Shown piece by piece: positions 44,160 to 58,467 of a DNA stretch of 64,000 nucleotides (positions are counted from its first letter, which is position 1; the number at the start of each line of letters is the position of its first letter). The notes under the pieces are model-generated. The model was not told the origin of the DNA. It ran no database searches and worked only from the letters and a program-made list of their open reading frames with translations. Source of the stretch: Nectonema munidae (lineage: Eukaryota; Nematomorpha; Nectonematoida; Nectonematidae). The translations under genes and the position numbers were made by a program. Location of the stretch: the NCBI GenBank assembly GCA_030549495.1, contig JAUIRK010000867.1, forward strand, positions 346,999 through 410,998, in the 5' to 3' direction.

Positions 44160-46099
44160 TTATCCTCTCAAAGGCGAGGGGATCATGTGAGCCAGAAATC
44201 TCACACTCATTGTGGCCTGCTTGGCTTCAACTTCTAATTCTTTATCTCCTTTCTTTGTTTTTCTATTTTTTCCTGAAATTCAGGTCCTTCCAACTAGTGG
44301 TATTATCCGCTCAAAGGCGGGGGTATCATGTGAGCCAGAAATCTCACACTCATTGTTGCCTGCTTGGCTTCAACTTCTAATTCTTTATCTCCTTTCTTTG
44401 ATTTCTATTTTTTCCTGGAATTCAGGTCCCCTCTAACAACTAGAGGTATTATCCGCTCAAAAGCGGGGGTATCATGTGAGCCAGAAATCTCACACTCATT
44501 GTGGCCTGCTTGGCTTCAACTTCTAATTCTTTATCTCCTTTCTTTGTTTTTCTATTTTTTCCTGAAATTCAGGTCCCTCCAACTAGTGGTATTATCCGCT
44601 CAAAGGCGGGGGTATCATGTGAGCCAGAAATCTCACACTCATTGTGGCCTGCTTGGCTTCAACTTCTAATTCTTTATCTCCTTTCTTTGTTTTTCTATTT
44701 TTTCCTGAAATTCAGGTCCCTCCAACTAGTGGTATTATCCGCTCAAAGGCGGGGGTATCATGTGAGCCAGAAATCTCACACTCATTGTTGCCTGCTTGGC
44801 TTCAACTTCTAATTCTTTATCTCCTTTCTTTGATTTCTATTTTTTCCTGGAATTCAAGTCCTCCCTAACAACTAGAGGTATTATCCGCTCAAAAGCGGGG
44901 GTATCATGTGAGCCAGAAATCTCACACTCATTGTGGCCTGCTTGGCTTCAACTTCTAATTCTTTATCTCCTTTTTTTGTTTTTCTATTTTTTCCTGAAAT
45001 TCAGGTCCCTCCAACTAGTGGTATTATCCGCTCAAAGGCGAGGGGATCATGTGAGCCAGAAATCTCACACTCATTGTGGCCTGCTTGGCTTCAACTTCTA
45101 ATTCTTTATCTCCTTTCTTTGTTTTTCTATTTTTTCCTGAAATTCAGGTCCCTCCAACTAGTGGTATTATCCGCTCAAAGGCGGGGGTATCATGTGAGCC
45201 AGAAATCTCACACTCATTGTTGCCTGCTTGGCTTCAACTTCTAATTCTTTATCTCCTTTCTTTGATTTCTATTTTTTCCTGGAATTCAGGTCCCCCCTAA
45301 CAACTAGAGGTATTATCCGCTCAAAGGCGGGGGTATCATGTGAGCCAGAAATCTCACACTCATTGTGGCCTGCTTGGCTTCAACTTCTAATTCTTTATCT
45401 CCTTTCTTTGTTTTTCTATTTTTTCCTGAAATTCAGGTCCCTCCAACTAGTGGTATTATCCGCTCAAAGGCGGGTTATCATGTGAGCCAGAAATCTCACA
45501 CTCATTGTGGCCTGCTTGGCTTCAACTTCTAATTCTTTATCTCCTTTCTTTGTTTTTCTATTTTTTCCTGGAATTCAGGTCCCCCCTAACAACTAGAGGT
45601 ATTATCCGCTCAAAGGCGGGGGGTGTCATGTGAGCCAGAAATCTCACACTCATTGTGGCCTGCTTGGCTTCAACTTCTAATTCTTTATCTCCTTTCTTTG
45701 TTTTTCTATTTTTTCCTGGAATTCAGGTCCCCCCTAACAACTAGAGGTATTATCCGCTCAAAGGCGGGGGTGTCATGTGAGCCAGAAATCTTACACTCAT
45801 TGTGGCCTGCTTGGCTTCAACTTCTAATTCTTTATCTCTTTACTTTGTTTTTCTATTTTTTCCTGGAATTCAGGTCCCCCCTAACAACTAGTGGTATTAT
45901 CCGCTCAAAGGCGGGGGTATCATGTGAGCCAGAAATCTCACACTCATTGTGGCCTGCTTGGCTTCAACTTCTAATTCTTTATCTCCTTTCTTTGTTTTTC
46001 TATTTTTTCCTGGAATTCAGGTCCCCCCTAACAACTAGAGGTATTATCCGCTCAAAGGCGGGGGTATCATGTGAGCCAGAAATCTCACACTCATTGTGG
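44160..46099 (-). repeat. 142-147-bp satellite array (right copy)
   Basis: Inverted copy of the left array with the same unit order and higher-order pattern, differing by scattered substitutions and short homopolymer indels. That the order of variant units is kept shows the array was copied as a block and not expanded independently since. Confidence 0.95.
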
Positions 46100-46639
46100 C
46101 CTGATTTAAGAAGATGGCTTTGTCCAAAGCCAATAGGCTGCAGGTTCGTTCTTTGCCCCAGCTCCCTCCACTTAGTTTGATAAATGGATGGGTCTGGCTT
46201 AAAGATCAAAAATCTTCCTTCAATTAGACAATCTGGTCACCATCTTCTTTCCACTAGTGAATGAGCGTTCGCTCGCAGTGAGTTCATCCGCTCTTCGACA
46301 GGTCTTGTTTTTGGTCCTGCAGGGTGTCCACTCACCCTTCTCATCTAGCTGGGCTCGATGGGGTGCCGGTTTAGTCGCCGACGAGTCGACAAGCTGTGCA
46401 AGGCAAGGGCGCTCACTTCCTTGAGATGGCAAAACCATCCGCATACCTTCGACATATGTGAATTATAGCATTGCTTTTGATAACCCTCCCCTTCCCACCC
46501 CATGTTAATAAAAGCAACTTAAAGGATATCTCTTTTTTTCTCCCCCCTCCCACCCCTTTTAATTAGATTATAAAATAATTTTTTTTAGATTATTAATAAT
46601 AATTTAGAATTAGCAATAAAAATTTACCCGACAAAATAA
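46100..46639. other. GC-rich block and C-rich runs (right copy)
   Basis: Mirror of 19,841-20,380. The quadruplex-type runs lie at about 46,485-46,500 and 46,542-46,556, here C-rich on the plus strand. One run differs from the left arm. Confidence 0.5.
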
Positions 46640-46645
46640 TTTATT
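46640..46645 (-). terminator. Polyadenylation signal (right copy)
   Basis: AATAAA on the minus strand just after the stop codon of the right membrane-protein gene copy. Confidence 0.55.
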
Positions 46646-46658
46646 TTTGAATGAAAAA

Positions 46659-49543
46659 CTAACAATTTCGAAGAACTAATGCTAATTCAACGTCTCTTCT
46701 GTTCTTTTTTTGTTTCTTTCGTCTGCATAACCAAAGGATAAATAAAATAAATAAAACAAGTAGGAGAAAAAATATAAATGAATACCAAGAATAAAATATT
46801 GGCATGCATCCTTTTTCTATCTTTATTCTAATTATTTTAAAGGAAGAAGTCCCATTTTTCTCATTTACTTTTAATTTTTCCTTCAAAAGCTTCACAATTC
46901 TTCCTTTTTCTGGCATCTCAAATTTACTCATGAATAATTTGACCATAAAGCTCCCATTTTTAAATAAAACCCGACTGGCTACGTAGTTCTTTAACATTTT
47001 CCTAAAAACTTTTTCTATATTTTCTTCCATTTCACTCTTAATTTTTTTGATATTTTTTTCAAACTGATCTCGTATTTTTTAAGTTTGGGAGCCATTGACA
47101 CTAAAACTGAATAACACGCATTCCGATATAACGGCTCACACTCATTGTCTTTGAATCTGTAACCATTTATGCACACACATATACCACCTCGCTTATTACA
47201 CATTTGTTTCTTGCCACATTCCCTACTTCTCTCACAATATTCATTGAATTTTGAAAACGTTTTACAACTTTGGTCTTTTACGTATCCATCAAGACATGCA
47301 CAAACGGATGCCTTTATTTTATCAACAGAGGGCTTTTGCTTACAGTAGCCACTCATACACTCCTTATCACTCAAACACAATTCTTTGATCTTCTTCTTAC
47401 TTGTGCAAGATTTTCTGCTTTCAGACTCAGTCTCGTATTGATCCTCTTTACACACACACAAACTCCTTCGGCATCGCCCGGAAACGCACATGTCGTCGCT
47501 GCTACACTGTTCCTCGATTCGTTGCAAACACAAACCATCTTTTTCAATCTGACTTACTCTACACAAACACAAACCGTCTTTGCAAATCTCGGACGAACAT
47601 TCTTCATTCTTCTCACAATTATCGCGAAACTTTAGCGAATACTTTTCTACGCATAAATACGTTTTTTTGAAACTGCTTGCTTTCTCTATTACACTGTTAA
47701 ATGAAAATAAATATTCTTTATCTTCAGTTAGGCTTTTGACTTGCGTCTTTGAACATAAGCAAGAAAAGCATACATCTATGCAAATGGTGTGCTCTCTTTG
47801 CCAATTAAAAGATTCAAGATCGGCGCATTTATCTTCTGTCCATTTACTTTTGTTTTGCTCGTAGCTTATTAAATGTTTGTCTCTATGACAACCATATATA
47901 AATTGACTACTAACCTGATTTACTTTCAAATTTAAGGATTGAAAGTCCAATTTTTTAATTGCTACCTTTTTTATTTCCCTCTGCATGTAATTGTAATTTG
48001 ATTCCGTGTATATTATAATCTTTACCTCTTTTTTCTTATAGTGAAAAATAAACGAGTCAACATATAACTTTGGAAAGTGTATAATGAGAAGTTTTGAAAT
48101 TGAGTCCTTTAAATTAGCCTTAAATTGATTGTTGAAATCTGAGTTCTTAATCATTTCAAGATTTAATATAAATGGACACAAATACGAAACTCCAGAATCT
48201 GGAATACACATTTCTCCATTGAACAGATGACCATTCTCGCAAACGCACATTTTAGAAATGCAAATTTGATTTTCCTCTATGTTACATCTTTTTTCTATTT
48301 CGTTACAGCTTTCACGGTGTTTTTGATACGGCTTACATATTCCAGCATACAAAAAGCCTTCCAGACACTGGCATGTAGAATGATCAGGGCCTTTCTTGCA
48401 AAATGATGTAGAACACTCTCTGTTTTCTCTGCATTCCTGTCCCACTTGGTATTCGCCTTTTACTTTTCTTGCTTCGCATTTCTTTTTGAAGCATTTTCCA
48501 CTCAAACATTCTTCTGACTTGTTGCACTTTTCTCTCAAATTTTTCTTCGTTTTACATCCTTTTTGGTATAAAAATGACGAATTTGGACAACTACATTTTT
48601 CTTTATAACATATATCTGTTTCACACTCCCTGTTTATCTTACAAAATGAGTTTATGGTCTTTTTCTTTAAACATGTTTCTTCCAAATAAAATTCACCCTT
48701 CTCACAAAAACACTTATCGTAATAGCATTTACCAGACACGCATTCTTTATTTGTTTGACAATTTTTAAATAATTTTTTCTTTTTCTTACATTCATAATCT
48801 TCCCTATATTCATCCTCAAAACAATCACAAATACCATCCCGGCAATTCCTCGATTTACACTCACTGTGTCTATCACAGGGTTCTTCGTGTTGCTTTAGTT
48901 CAAAGCATTTGCTATTTTCTTCATACTTGTTTTTTGGACAAACACATTTCGATTTACTACATTTCCCACTTAGGCATTCCCTATTATTTTTACATTTTTT
49001 GTGTAACCTATGCTTTCTTTTGCACTCACTCTCCTCAAAAAAGCTTGAAGAATTACATTGACATTTCCCTTTCTTGCATGAACCCCCTGACCTCATGTAC
49101 CTACAGTCGTTTTTCGAATTACACGACATTTCTTCATAGTTTGAACATTCCGAGCTACGATCTCCTCTTTTGCACATACATCTCCCTTGGCACTCGTTTT
49201 TGTCACATTGGATATCAAACTTGCACTTTTTTCCGCTTTTAATTTTACATTCGTACAACTCCCCTAAGCAGCTATGTTTTTTGTGCAATTCTCTAAAAAC
49301 TTGATATTTTGGTAAATCTGTTTTATATATATTATAAATTTCCTTATTACATTGAAGATTCTCACAACACCCTACTCTATAGCTTACATTAGGTTCATGT
49401 AAAACTTTAAGTTGTTTGCTAAATTTGCTGCACGCTTTCCCTAAATTAAAAGATTTATATATATTATTCTGACGCGCAGTCTTTACAAGAGCAAAAGCTC
49501 CTAAGTATAATAAAATAATCTTGAAAAAGTATATTATATTCAT
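46659..49543 (-). pseudogene. Cysteine-rich membrane protein (right copy, frameshifted)
   Basis: Mirror of 16,936-19,821. The first 842-codon frame (49,543-47,015) includes the signal peptide, all cysteine modules and the first SEA-like domain. One base is missing from a run of adenines early in the second SEA-like domain (about 47,060), so that frame ends after about 16 altered residues. The rest, with the transmembrane helix and tail, stays open in the next frame (47,030-46,659). Elsewhere it differs from the left protein at about four residues. Translated as it stands, the product would lack its membrane anchor and could be secreted. It may instead be a pseudogene, or the indel may be a sequencing error. 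Confidence 0.8.
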
Positions 49544-49930
49544 TTTTATAGATGCATAAATAACAAAGTGAACTTTTCAATAAAATGTAGCCTAACCTCT
49601 ATCTGTATGTCGCTGAAAGCATTTTGATTGGTTGAAATATAATTATCGATAAAATAAATTTAACCAATCACATGAGAGATCATCATACCAAAAATACACA
49701 GAAAATATACGACTACTATATGCTAAAAACGAATAACTCATCACCACACCACATTATAATTTTACATAGACATACAATTAACCAATCAAATGCGAGTTTA
49801 TCATACAGCGCAAAAATACACAGAAAATATACAACTATGCTAAAATCAATAACTCCCCGAACAACCGTTAACTAGCTACTCTATATAATAATGCAACCCA
49901 TCATCATACCATATAAAAATACACACCAAA
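49544..49930 (-). promoter_or_regulatory. Putative promoter with duplicated CCAAT block (right copy)
   Basis: Mirror of 16,550-16,935, with the same tandem duplication and CCAAT motifs upstream of the right membrane-protein gene copy. No difference from the left copy was noticed that would change a motif. Confidence 0.4.
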
Positions 49931-50106
49931 CGTATAGCTCAAGCTATTAAAGTATTCCTAACCCTAAAAGTTATATTTAATCTCCCTTTTTGTGACATTT
50001 CTTGTTTTTTGCAATCAACTAAACTAATTGTCATATAGTGAATTCAATGGTGAGCAAATTTTTTCACTAAAATCAATCAAATTTATGAAAAAATCGATTT
50101 AATATA

Positions 50107-52738
50107 TAGCATTTTCAGTTTAAGTTCGTCCTTTTTCATTTTAAGTTCGTCCTTTTTCATTTTAAGTTCGTCCTTTTTCATTTTAAGTTCGTCCTTTTTC
50201 ATTTTAAGTTGGTCCTCATTAGTTTGCCTTTTTTACTATACAAAAATAAATTGTTAATTATTTTTTGTTTATCATACCTACTAAATCTTATTAAAATTGC
50301 AAAATTTTTCAATATTTACTAAAATATTTTAATTTTTTTAGTGATTTTTAGTTTTTTTAATCTAAATTATGTAAAACTTTGTAGGTTTTGATGAGCAAAT
50401 TTTAAATTAATTTAAGTTTGAAAGATGATCTTAAACGTTGAAATTAAACTAACAAGTAGTACTTTTATATTTGGCTCAATTAATATGTTATGTATTCCTA
50501 GCATTTCTTCAACTCCTCTGCTCATTTAAAAAAATAAATAAAAAGATTTAAAAAATACATGATATTTTAATCCACTTAATTAAAAACTCAAAATTTTAAA
50601 ATAAAAAAAATAAAGTAAAACAATTTATTAGAAATTATGAATAAATATTTGGATTATACAAATGCCCAGTCGAAGCTATATTGACATTGTTCATCATATG
50701 TCTGTTGTATAGTTCGTGCAGTCAAATGTTGAAATGGTGTTGACGCCTTCTGTGATGGTCGATGAAAACGGTTCTAGGCGAAAAGTGACCAGAAGAGAAA
50801 AGTGACCACTATCTTGTTAAGGCAATTTCACAAGTCAATTACGAAGCAATGATATAGAAGCTCTTTCTATCTGGACACTTTTGTCTTCTGGATACTATTC
50901 TCCGGTTACCATGAAAACTATGTGCTTTGTGCTGAAGAAGTCATTAAGTTTCTCACCTTGTTTTTCACTTTTGAGAAAACATTCTCGTAAGGATTTAGCA
51001 TAAAAGAATATGGTGATAAAAACTTCAGTATATATCTTCCATTTTGTTGAAAAAGATCCTTTACTTCTTTACTCTTGTGAATTTTTGCGTTATCGAGGAG
51101 AATCCAAGCACCGCTTTTAATTGTAGCATCTCGATTTAACTTTTCAAATAAATTTTTATATGAATTTTAAAACTTTTTACTGTTACAAGTACCATCTTCT
51201 ACAATTTCAAAATGAATGACTTTAAAGCAGTTAATCGCAAGAACGAGAGAAACATTGTTTCCCCTATTTGTCGGAATAATCATACTTGCTCGTCTGCCTT
51301 TTTTTAAAACGTGCTTGTGAGCGACTCAAGTGTAAATTAAATCCGCCTCATCAATAAATATCAATGACTCATGTGAGCTTGGAGCTGTACTTTGAAATTC
51401 TTGAGCATAGCATTTCCTTTTAAAAACACTATCCTCTCTATTCACAGCTTCAATTTGTTTGCTAACGCGCTTTAGTGTAACTTTCAAATCATTTACTAAA
51501 TAGCTATGGAGAGTACTAAAAGCTATATTTATGCTGTACTTATCTTTCATTTTGTCTCTAATTTCTTCAAGAGTCAACATTGGATTACTTTCGATTAGGC
51601 TTTCAAGATATATAAGTCTTTCAGACGTTAAAAGCTTTTTTTGTGTCCACCATGAGAACTTTTGGATTTTCTTCATTGTTTTTATCACTATGTCTTTGAA
51701 GAATTGATTGGGCAGAGGAGTAGTTTATGCCAAGAAGTTCTAATGCTCGTTTAACAGAAAGAAACTCAGTGGAGAGAAGCTTAACTAATTCAAGCTTTTT
51801 TTCACTTGAAATTTTATTTTACATTGTTGAAAAGAAAAGAAGAAAATTGAGCAAAAACTTGATGAGTATTTCAAAAGTAAAAAGAATGGTAAATCAAGAA
51901 ATTTTTTTTGCCTGCCTAAAAATTATCCAATGAATGCCTGCCTATACACTAGTTAGCGGACCGATGCGAATGCATCACATATAAAAAAAATATAATGAAT
52001 TTAGTCAGATCTGTGCATGTTTACAAAGTTTAAATCATAATTGATAAAAAATTTAAAATCTAGAACTATTATTTTTTAGTTTATTTTAAAGCTAAATATT
52101 TTTTCTTTCAAAACTAAAAAATTTAAAACTTCAATAATTGTTTTTGAATGTATAAAGTAATTTTTTAACACAATATATAGTTAAAATTTTTTGTTTTTCA
52201 TCCAAAAATTCTAAATTGAAGACTGTTTACTATAAGAAATTTTAAAAAATTTGCATAAATTAACTTTTTGCATAACTCGTTTAATATAAAAAAACAAAAA
52301 TCATAAAAAAAAACAATAAATTTTTTACAGTTGAAGTTAGAAATCTAAAAATTTGAACAACTTATATGGGAAAAGATTTGAAGACTCTGGAAAAAATTTA
52401 TGAGTAAATCATGGATACGTACGAGATTTCAAGTGCTCGTATATAAAAAAACTAAAAATCACTGAAAAAAGAATTTTTTTATGTTAAAGTTAAAAAAAAA
52501 TTCAAATTTTTATAAGATTTAGTAGGTATAATAAGACAGGAAAAAGCGGAATGTGGGTTTGAAACACCGAACTACGGGAGTAGAGTCAGTATGTCCGACC
52601 GGTACACCACTTACCGGAAATTTTTGTATAGTAAAAAGGCAAACTAATGAGGACAAACTTAAAATGAAAAAGGACGAACTTAAAATGAAAAAAGACGAAC
52701 TTAAAATGAAAAAAGACGAACTTAAACTGAAAATGCTA
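50107..52738 (-). mobile_element. IS630/mariner-like transposon (right copy)
   Basis: Mirror of 13,744-16,372, with the same tandem-repeat ends and the same degraded transposase. Confidence 0.8.
50940..51810 (-). pseudogene. IS630/mariner-type transposase remnant (right copy)
   Basis: Same pieces and same breaks as the left copy, including the 120-codon frame (51,326-51,688) with LTLEEIRDKM and FIDEAD. Confidence 0.7.
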
Positions 52739-54553
52739 TATTTACTCATTTCAAAATTGAATTTTTATTCCACTATATTTAAAATAATTTTATTATATAT
52801 TTCAAGTATATTCCTCTAAAAATGAATTTTAATTTTATATTAAACATTTTCAACTTTTTTGGATTCAATTCTAGTGTTTATTTCTTTTGAGAATCGAATA
52901 ACCTGTGAAAAAGTAAAATGGTTATTTCAATAGTCCTAATATTTTTTGATAAAAATTAATCAAAGTTGCCAAAAAAGTGATTTAAATAACCTCAAAGTTA
53001 GGAAGTTTTTGTGTCAAGTTTTTTGTTTTGCTTTAATTAAAAACGTTTGCACAAGATTATAACATTTATGTGCTAATAACGTGCAATTAATACGTTATTA
53101 TATTTCTTTTGAGCTTATGACATTTAATATATAATAATGCATGCTTTATATTTATAGAAAGCTTCCAAAAGCGTTTGGAACGAGAGTATTATTCTGGAAC
53201 TCTGAGAAAAACTTTGTATTTTCATAATCTTCATTGGGTGGTTGGAGAAACCGATGTTATGAGATAATTGTCAATGTGTTGCGAAAACTGCTTCATCAGT
53301 ATTCATCAACGCGTCTACTAACAGTGATAAAAGAAGAACCCAGAAGAGAAAATATATACATGGCTTCATACAAAAACATTCATATATACATGCTAATAAT
53401 ATAAATATATCAATATTTCTTGTAATAACTTTATCACTTGAAACTTTTGAAATAATACCTACTTATAAACATTGTTAATTTTGTAAGTTAAAATATCTGC
53501 ACTTTTTGTAAAAATCAATTAGTATAGTTTTTTTTTAATTTTTCAAAAATTTATATAAAAGATGATTTGAACACGAAAATGTGATCTCTAGTGCGATGCT
53601 ACTTCTTAATTCGGCTCTAAGGTTGAGAACCAGTGATTTATATAGTTAATTTAACTACAAAATTGGAAAATCAATTTTTTAATAAAGATTATTTGAATAT
53701 TATTTTAAAAATCTTAATCAAGTTATAATTATAGTTCATACTGATAGTTTTAATTTTTATAAAATAATTTTTATTAAATTTAGTTGCCGTTGATATACTC
53801 ATAATATTTCATGTATTTTGATAATTTCATCAAGAAAATTAACTTACAATCTCCTTTAGATATTATAATATAATATAAAATATACTAAAAATTATTAGTC
53901 ATTTATTCTAATATATTGATATCAAAAAATTCTTTCATAATAATTTTTTTTATCCCTTTTTAGTGTTGAAATAAATGAGTTCTCTCAGTGATGTCATCTG
54001 TTTTACTCCTTTTGTGTCAAAATTTCATTATTTTTTGGATTACACAACAAATTAGATTTTTTAAAAACTTAGTAATAATTAATAAATTTAAAAAAAAATA
54101 AATACTTTTCCTATAATAAGATTATTAATTTTTTTTTTAACACTTTCAAAGTCTATACTATTTTTTTTGCGCTTTGATCAATGGTAATGCAACTATATAG
54201 GTTGTGTGGCCAGGAAAGGACCGCTCACCTCGATCCCTTTGGTAAAAACGTCTGCTAACGAACTAATTATTAATTAACTAAATGATTAACTAGCTATTTA
54301 ACTAACTTCCCAATTAACTATTACTTTTTAGAATTATCACTATAACTAGATGATTACCTAGAATAGCTCTCATTCTTCAATTGAATAAACGTTAGGAGCT
54401 TATTTTTTAAATCACGACACTTTTTTATTGTTCTTTTTTATTGTTTAGATTAAATTGGCCTCTAACCGCGCAAAGTTGAAAACTTTTTATGTTTGCCTAA
54501 AATGCGCTGAAGTTAAGTTCTACTTGTTCTTTTAAGACGTCCTGTAAACATGT
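52739..54553. other. AT-rich spacer holding the empty LINE site
   Basis: Mirror of 8,718-9,626 joined directly to 12,843-13,743. No gene seen. Across 53,639/53,640 the sequence CCAGTGATTT runs into ATATAGTTAATTT, the uninterrupted site that holds the LINE in the left arm. Confidence 0.75.
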
Positions 54554-55042
54554 CTACAATGTAACAGCAACCATGGAGATAACTTCCCAAATTGCAACTA
54601 ATCCATTTTCAAATTCATAAAACAAAATCCAAAACTTACTCAAAAAGATTAAACTTTGAAATAGTGTTAAAAGCGGAAAATATTTTTTAAGGCTGTGAAA
54701 TGAGTGGTGGAGAAGAGTATTGAAGATGTCGCAAGGTGAAGCGACAAAATATGCGCTTTTAGCCTTTGTAAGTGCTAGATGTACTAGACGATGCTTGATA
54801 TGTTGATAGTTTTGCCTAACACGCAAAAATATGAGTTTCTATCTTCAAGTATGCATGGAGGTGGGCGTTTTCGCTTGGCTTTTTTCCTGTTATGTGTTGC
54901 GCCGAGATCAAGGTCACGTGTGTTAGTTACTTTGATTGATGATATGTTGCACTATTTTCGCTTTTCATCTCTGTCTACCTTCTTTTCGCATGACCTGTTA
55001 AGGAGTTTTGATGGACTCTTGGTACACGTTACGAAGCACTAA
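54554..55042. other. Unassigned open frames (right copy)
   Basis: Mirror of 8,229-8,717, with the same 90- and 83-codon frames on opposite strands. No family is recognised. Confidence 0.2.
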
Positions 55043-56719
55043 TAATAAATGTGAAAGTGCTTGGGAATTCAAAGTAGTTTAGAAAAAAGCTTTGAAGCGC
55101 AGAAAAGTAATGTTTTTAGGATATTCCTTAATGTCGGGTACGCATTCTGATTCTTTCTGATGTTCCATAAATAAAAAATCTAACATATGTTTTTATTGCT
55201 ATTAAAATTTTCAAATTACAAAGATGAGTTATTATTTTTTAATTTTTCAATTATCTATTTATAATGATGCTCGCTATACACGTGAAAAGAAGGAAAAATG
55301 ATAATCTTCATGATATTAATATTCTAAAAGATAAGGGATTTAAAAGCAAAAGATTTATAGGTCCTTGAAACTTCCGTTTTTCTCATGATTCCAGTTTCGA
55401 ATCGAGAAAAACAAAAAATTCGATCTAAAGTTCCTTCTTAGGATTTATTTTGCACATCAGATCAGAAGAAGAAAAATCACAAAAAATGCACAAAAATAAT
55501 ATAACTAAAAGTTAAAAGAAAAATACGACTTCTTAAAGATGATTAGGAGTAATAATTTTGTTTTTTGAATTTTAGATGTGAAGGTTTGTGAAGTACGCAA
55601 AAGGATTGAAGGTTAAAAATTGCAACAAAATTGTGAAATTATTGACTATTTATAGTAAAAATTTGTCAAATCAGAACAAAAATCGACCTAAAATAAAAAA
55701 ACATTTCAAAAAAATTGTACATAAAAAATATAATTAGTTATCTATAATTTTTATTGAAAAATTTAAGAAAACCTGTATCTTTTTATTAAAAAACGAATTG
55801 ATAAAAATTTGATTTCTAAAGCCATATGGCTGAAGTGGGTGTGGCGGGGATACAAGGTAAAACACGGAAAATGATTTCAAAATCTTTATGACGAAAGAAA
55901 TAAAAAGATGAATACTTCACAAATGGCAGAGGTTGGATTAATCATCAAGAAAGAAATTAAATTACAACACAAAAAGCGATGGGATCCTAAAGCCATATAT
56001 ATGGCTTGATCCAAGCTCTAACTAAACTTCTTCAATTTTCATGAAACTTCAAATTTGCCATTTTCGGCTTAATAAAAATGATTAGACTGTATCACACTAA
56101 GATAAACTTTATTTTTTAAATCTAAATTACTATTATTAAAAATTTTAATTTCCAAAAATGTATGCGCTGTTATTGTTTTTTATTTCAATCAAATACTGAC
56201 AAATTTTACAAATTAATTTTTTCGAAACTTTAAAGTTGCCATTGCGAGGCCTTTTAAGAATGATATGATAGTATTAAATTTGGTTGCACAATGGAATAGC
56301 ATCTTTATTAAAGAAATTTTTTAACTTTAAAAATCTCATCTCTTAAAAATGTTTTTTGAAAGTTTTTTTTAAATTGAATAATAGTAAATTAATTATGTTC
56401 AAATATTGACTTATTTAGACGATACAATAAAAAATGTTCTCTATAATGTATAAAATTTTTTCAATTAACTATAAACTTTAGGTTTACTAGAAAAACTTTA
56501 GGGAAATATTTATGATTTTTGATGTTTTTTCATAATCAAATTGTGCTTAGAAATAAAAGTGTCGTTTTGATAAAAACAACTTTGTGCTCTTTCTAGTGTC
56601 AATTGATGATTAAAAAGTGAGATATAATATTCGCACACAATTCATTCCTTAAAATTTTACCTCTTGAAATTAGATGATTTATCCGAAGATACTGAGGCTG
56701 AAAATTTTGAAGATAAGTA
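55043..56719. other. AT-rich spacer (mirror of 6,561-8,228)
   Basis: No gene seen. It holds the right-arm copy of the dispersed repeat (about 55,710-55,810). Confidence 0.45.
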
Positions 56720-57275
56720 GGCTAAAGGCGCTTGGCATCACAGACAACGACAAACCCGTGATGTTTAACTCCAATGATGAAGAGTCGTCCACAAGAAGCA
56801 AAAATTTTCAGCTCCGAGTGTGAAGTGCCGCAGCATTTGACAATTTGCGGCGCGAGGTCCTGGCCAACAGCGACAGAGCAAAAGTACTTGAATGCATGGA
56901 TCTCTCGTTCGTCTGTCTTCTGCGAAGCGAAAAAGCCTTGCAAATCTACGCCAACAAACTCTCTACATACAGAGCCAGAACACTTTAGATGTGCAAGGCC
57001 ATAACCTCATCGAAAAACTCATCAACAAAAAATGTGCAGCACCATCTCAACTCTGCGCGAGCACACCCCTGAGGCTTTTGCCAGCATGAGCATTGAGCAT
57101 CTTCATTCAAGTCAAGCTGAATGACGTCAGCGTTAAGGTCCACGGGTGCCTAAGCGTCCATCATATTTCATTTGAGTTTGCTAGAAAGTGCAACCTGTAC
57201 CACTTCATCGATAAGCGGTATAAAGGAGTGCCTATTCAGTCATTTCCACCCATTCCTATTTATTCACGCGTTTAG
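56720..57275 (+). pseudogene. Unrecognised coding-like remnant (right copy)
   Basis: Mirror of 5,996-6,560, with the same overlapping short frames. No family is recognised. Confidence 0.3.
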
Positions 57276-58467
57276 ATTAAAATAATGCCAGGAAAATTTC
57301 CTTACACAACAGATAACTTTCACCATATTTATTTTGTACTTGTTCGATAAAGTTTTTGAAAGATAAATGAATTGAAGGATGTAAAAAAAATAAATGCATA
57401 TGTTGAACATGTTAGAATTGTTAGAAATTTAAATTCATCTGTAGAGAGAGAGGGGTTGAAGAAAGATTTTTTGCCCACCTAGATTTGTCTACTATGTGTG
57501 TTGATGAGGGGAATTCTCATTAAAATCTCTTGTTGATCTCTGGAATGTTCTTATATTACTGTGTAATATGGAGTCTTCAAAATAGTTCCCTCGAGTCTTC
57601 TGTAATGTTGGAGGACAGCATCTCCAAAGTTTTTTAGGATATAAGTAGTAAGTGTAATATTTTGTTGCATTGTGTAAGAAAAATATGTAAAAATGGTAAG
57701 GAAATAGGATTTAAAAACACTTTATTTGGAAACCAGTCCATATTATATAACTAGTTTACTCCATACATGACATACATATATATATATAAAGAACACAACA
57801 GAAAAAAGATTACAAAAAACAGAGGTATCACTTCTTTGGATCTTCACCGTGATCAACAAAAAAGGTATCAATAAGCGAAAGAAAAAGTCAAGTGAAGATT
57901 GAAGACCTCTGTTAATTCACCGCCCATCATTTAAAAAAGTTATTCAATGAGCCATAGAAAGTTGTTGGGCTAGAAATATCTCGAAAAAAGAAGATAGAAA
58001 ACCTCTACTAACTTTCCTTCATCATAATGAAATTATTTCATCAAATTACGCGTTCAACGTAACAATCCAAAGAAGTATTCTTTTGATTTGCATTTATTTC
58101 ACCCGTTTTTGTTGGCACAGATATCATACTCATATTTTTGTTGGTTTAATTTATTTCAATTTTTAAGTTACACTCACTCAGTATGCATGATCGCGTTAGA
58201 GCTAAAAGGGCTTTGACAAATTTTTGTAATAAAATTGATCATCTTATTTAGTTGTATAAGAGATTTAGAGGAACTGCTGACTCAAACGGAAAATAAGTCA
58301 GAACTCCTTTATAATGAAGTCGTAGAGAAGCATAAGAAATAAAGTGGGGGTCAAGATGAAGATGAGTGGATAATAGATGTATGGGAAAAGTATTGGACTT
58401 GCAAAGCAAACATAGATTCCTACATTTTTATGTTAAGTATTTGAACAAAGAAAAGCTAATTGGTATT
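57276..58467. other. AT-rich spacer (mirror of 4,809-5,995)
   Basis: No gene seen; near-identical to the left-arm stretch. Confidence 0.4.
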
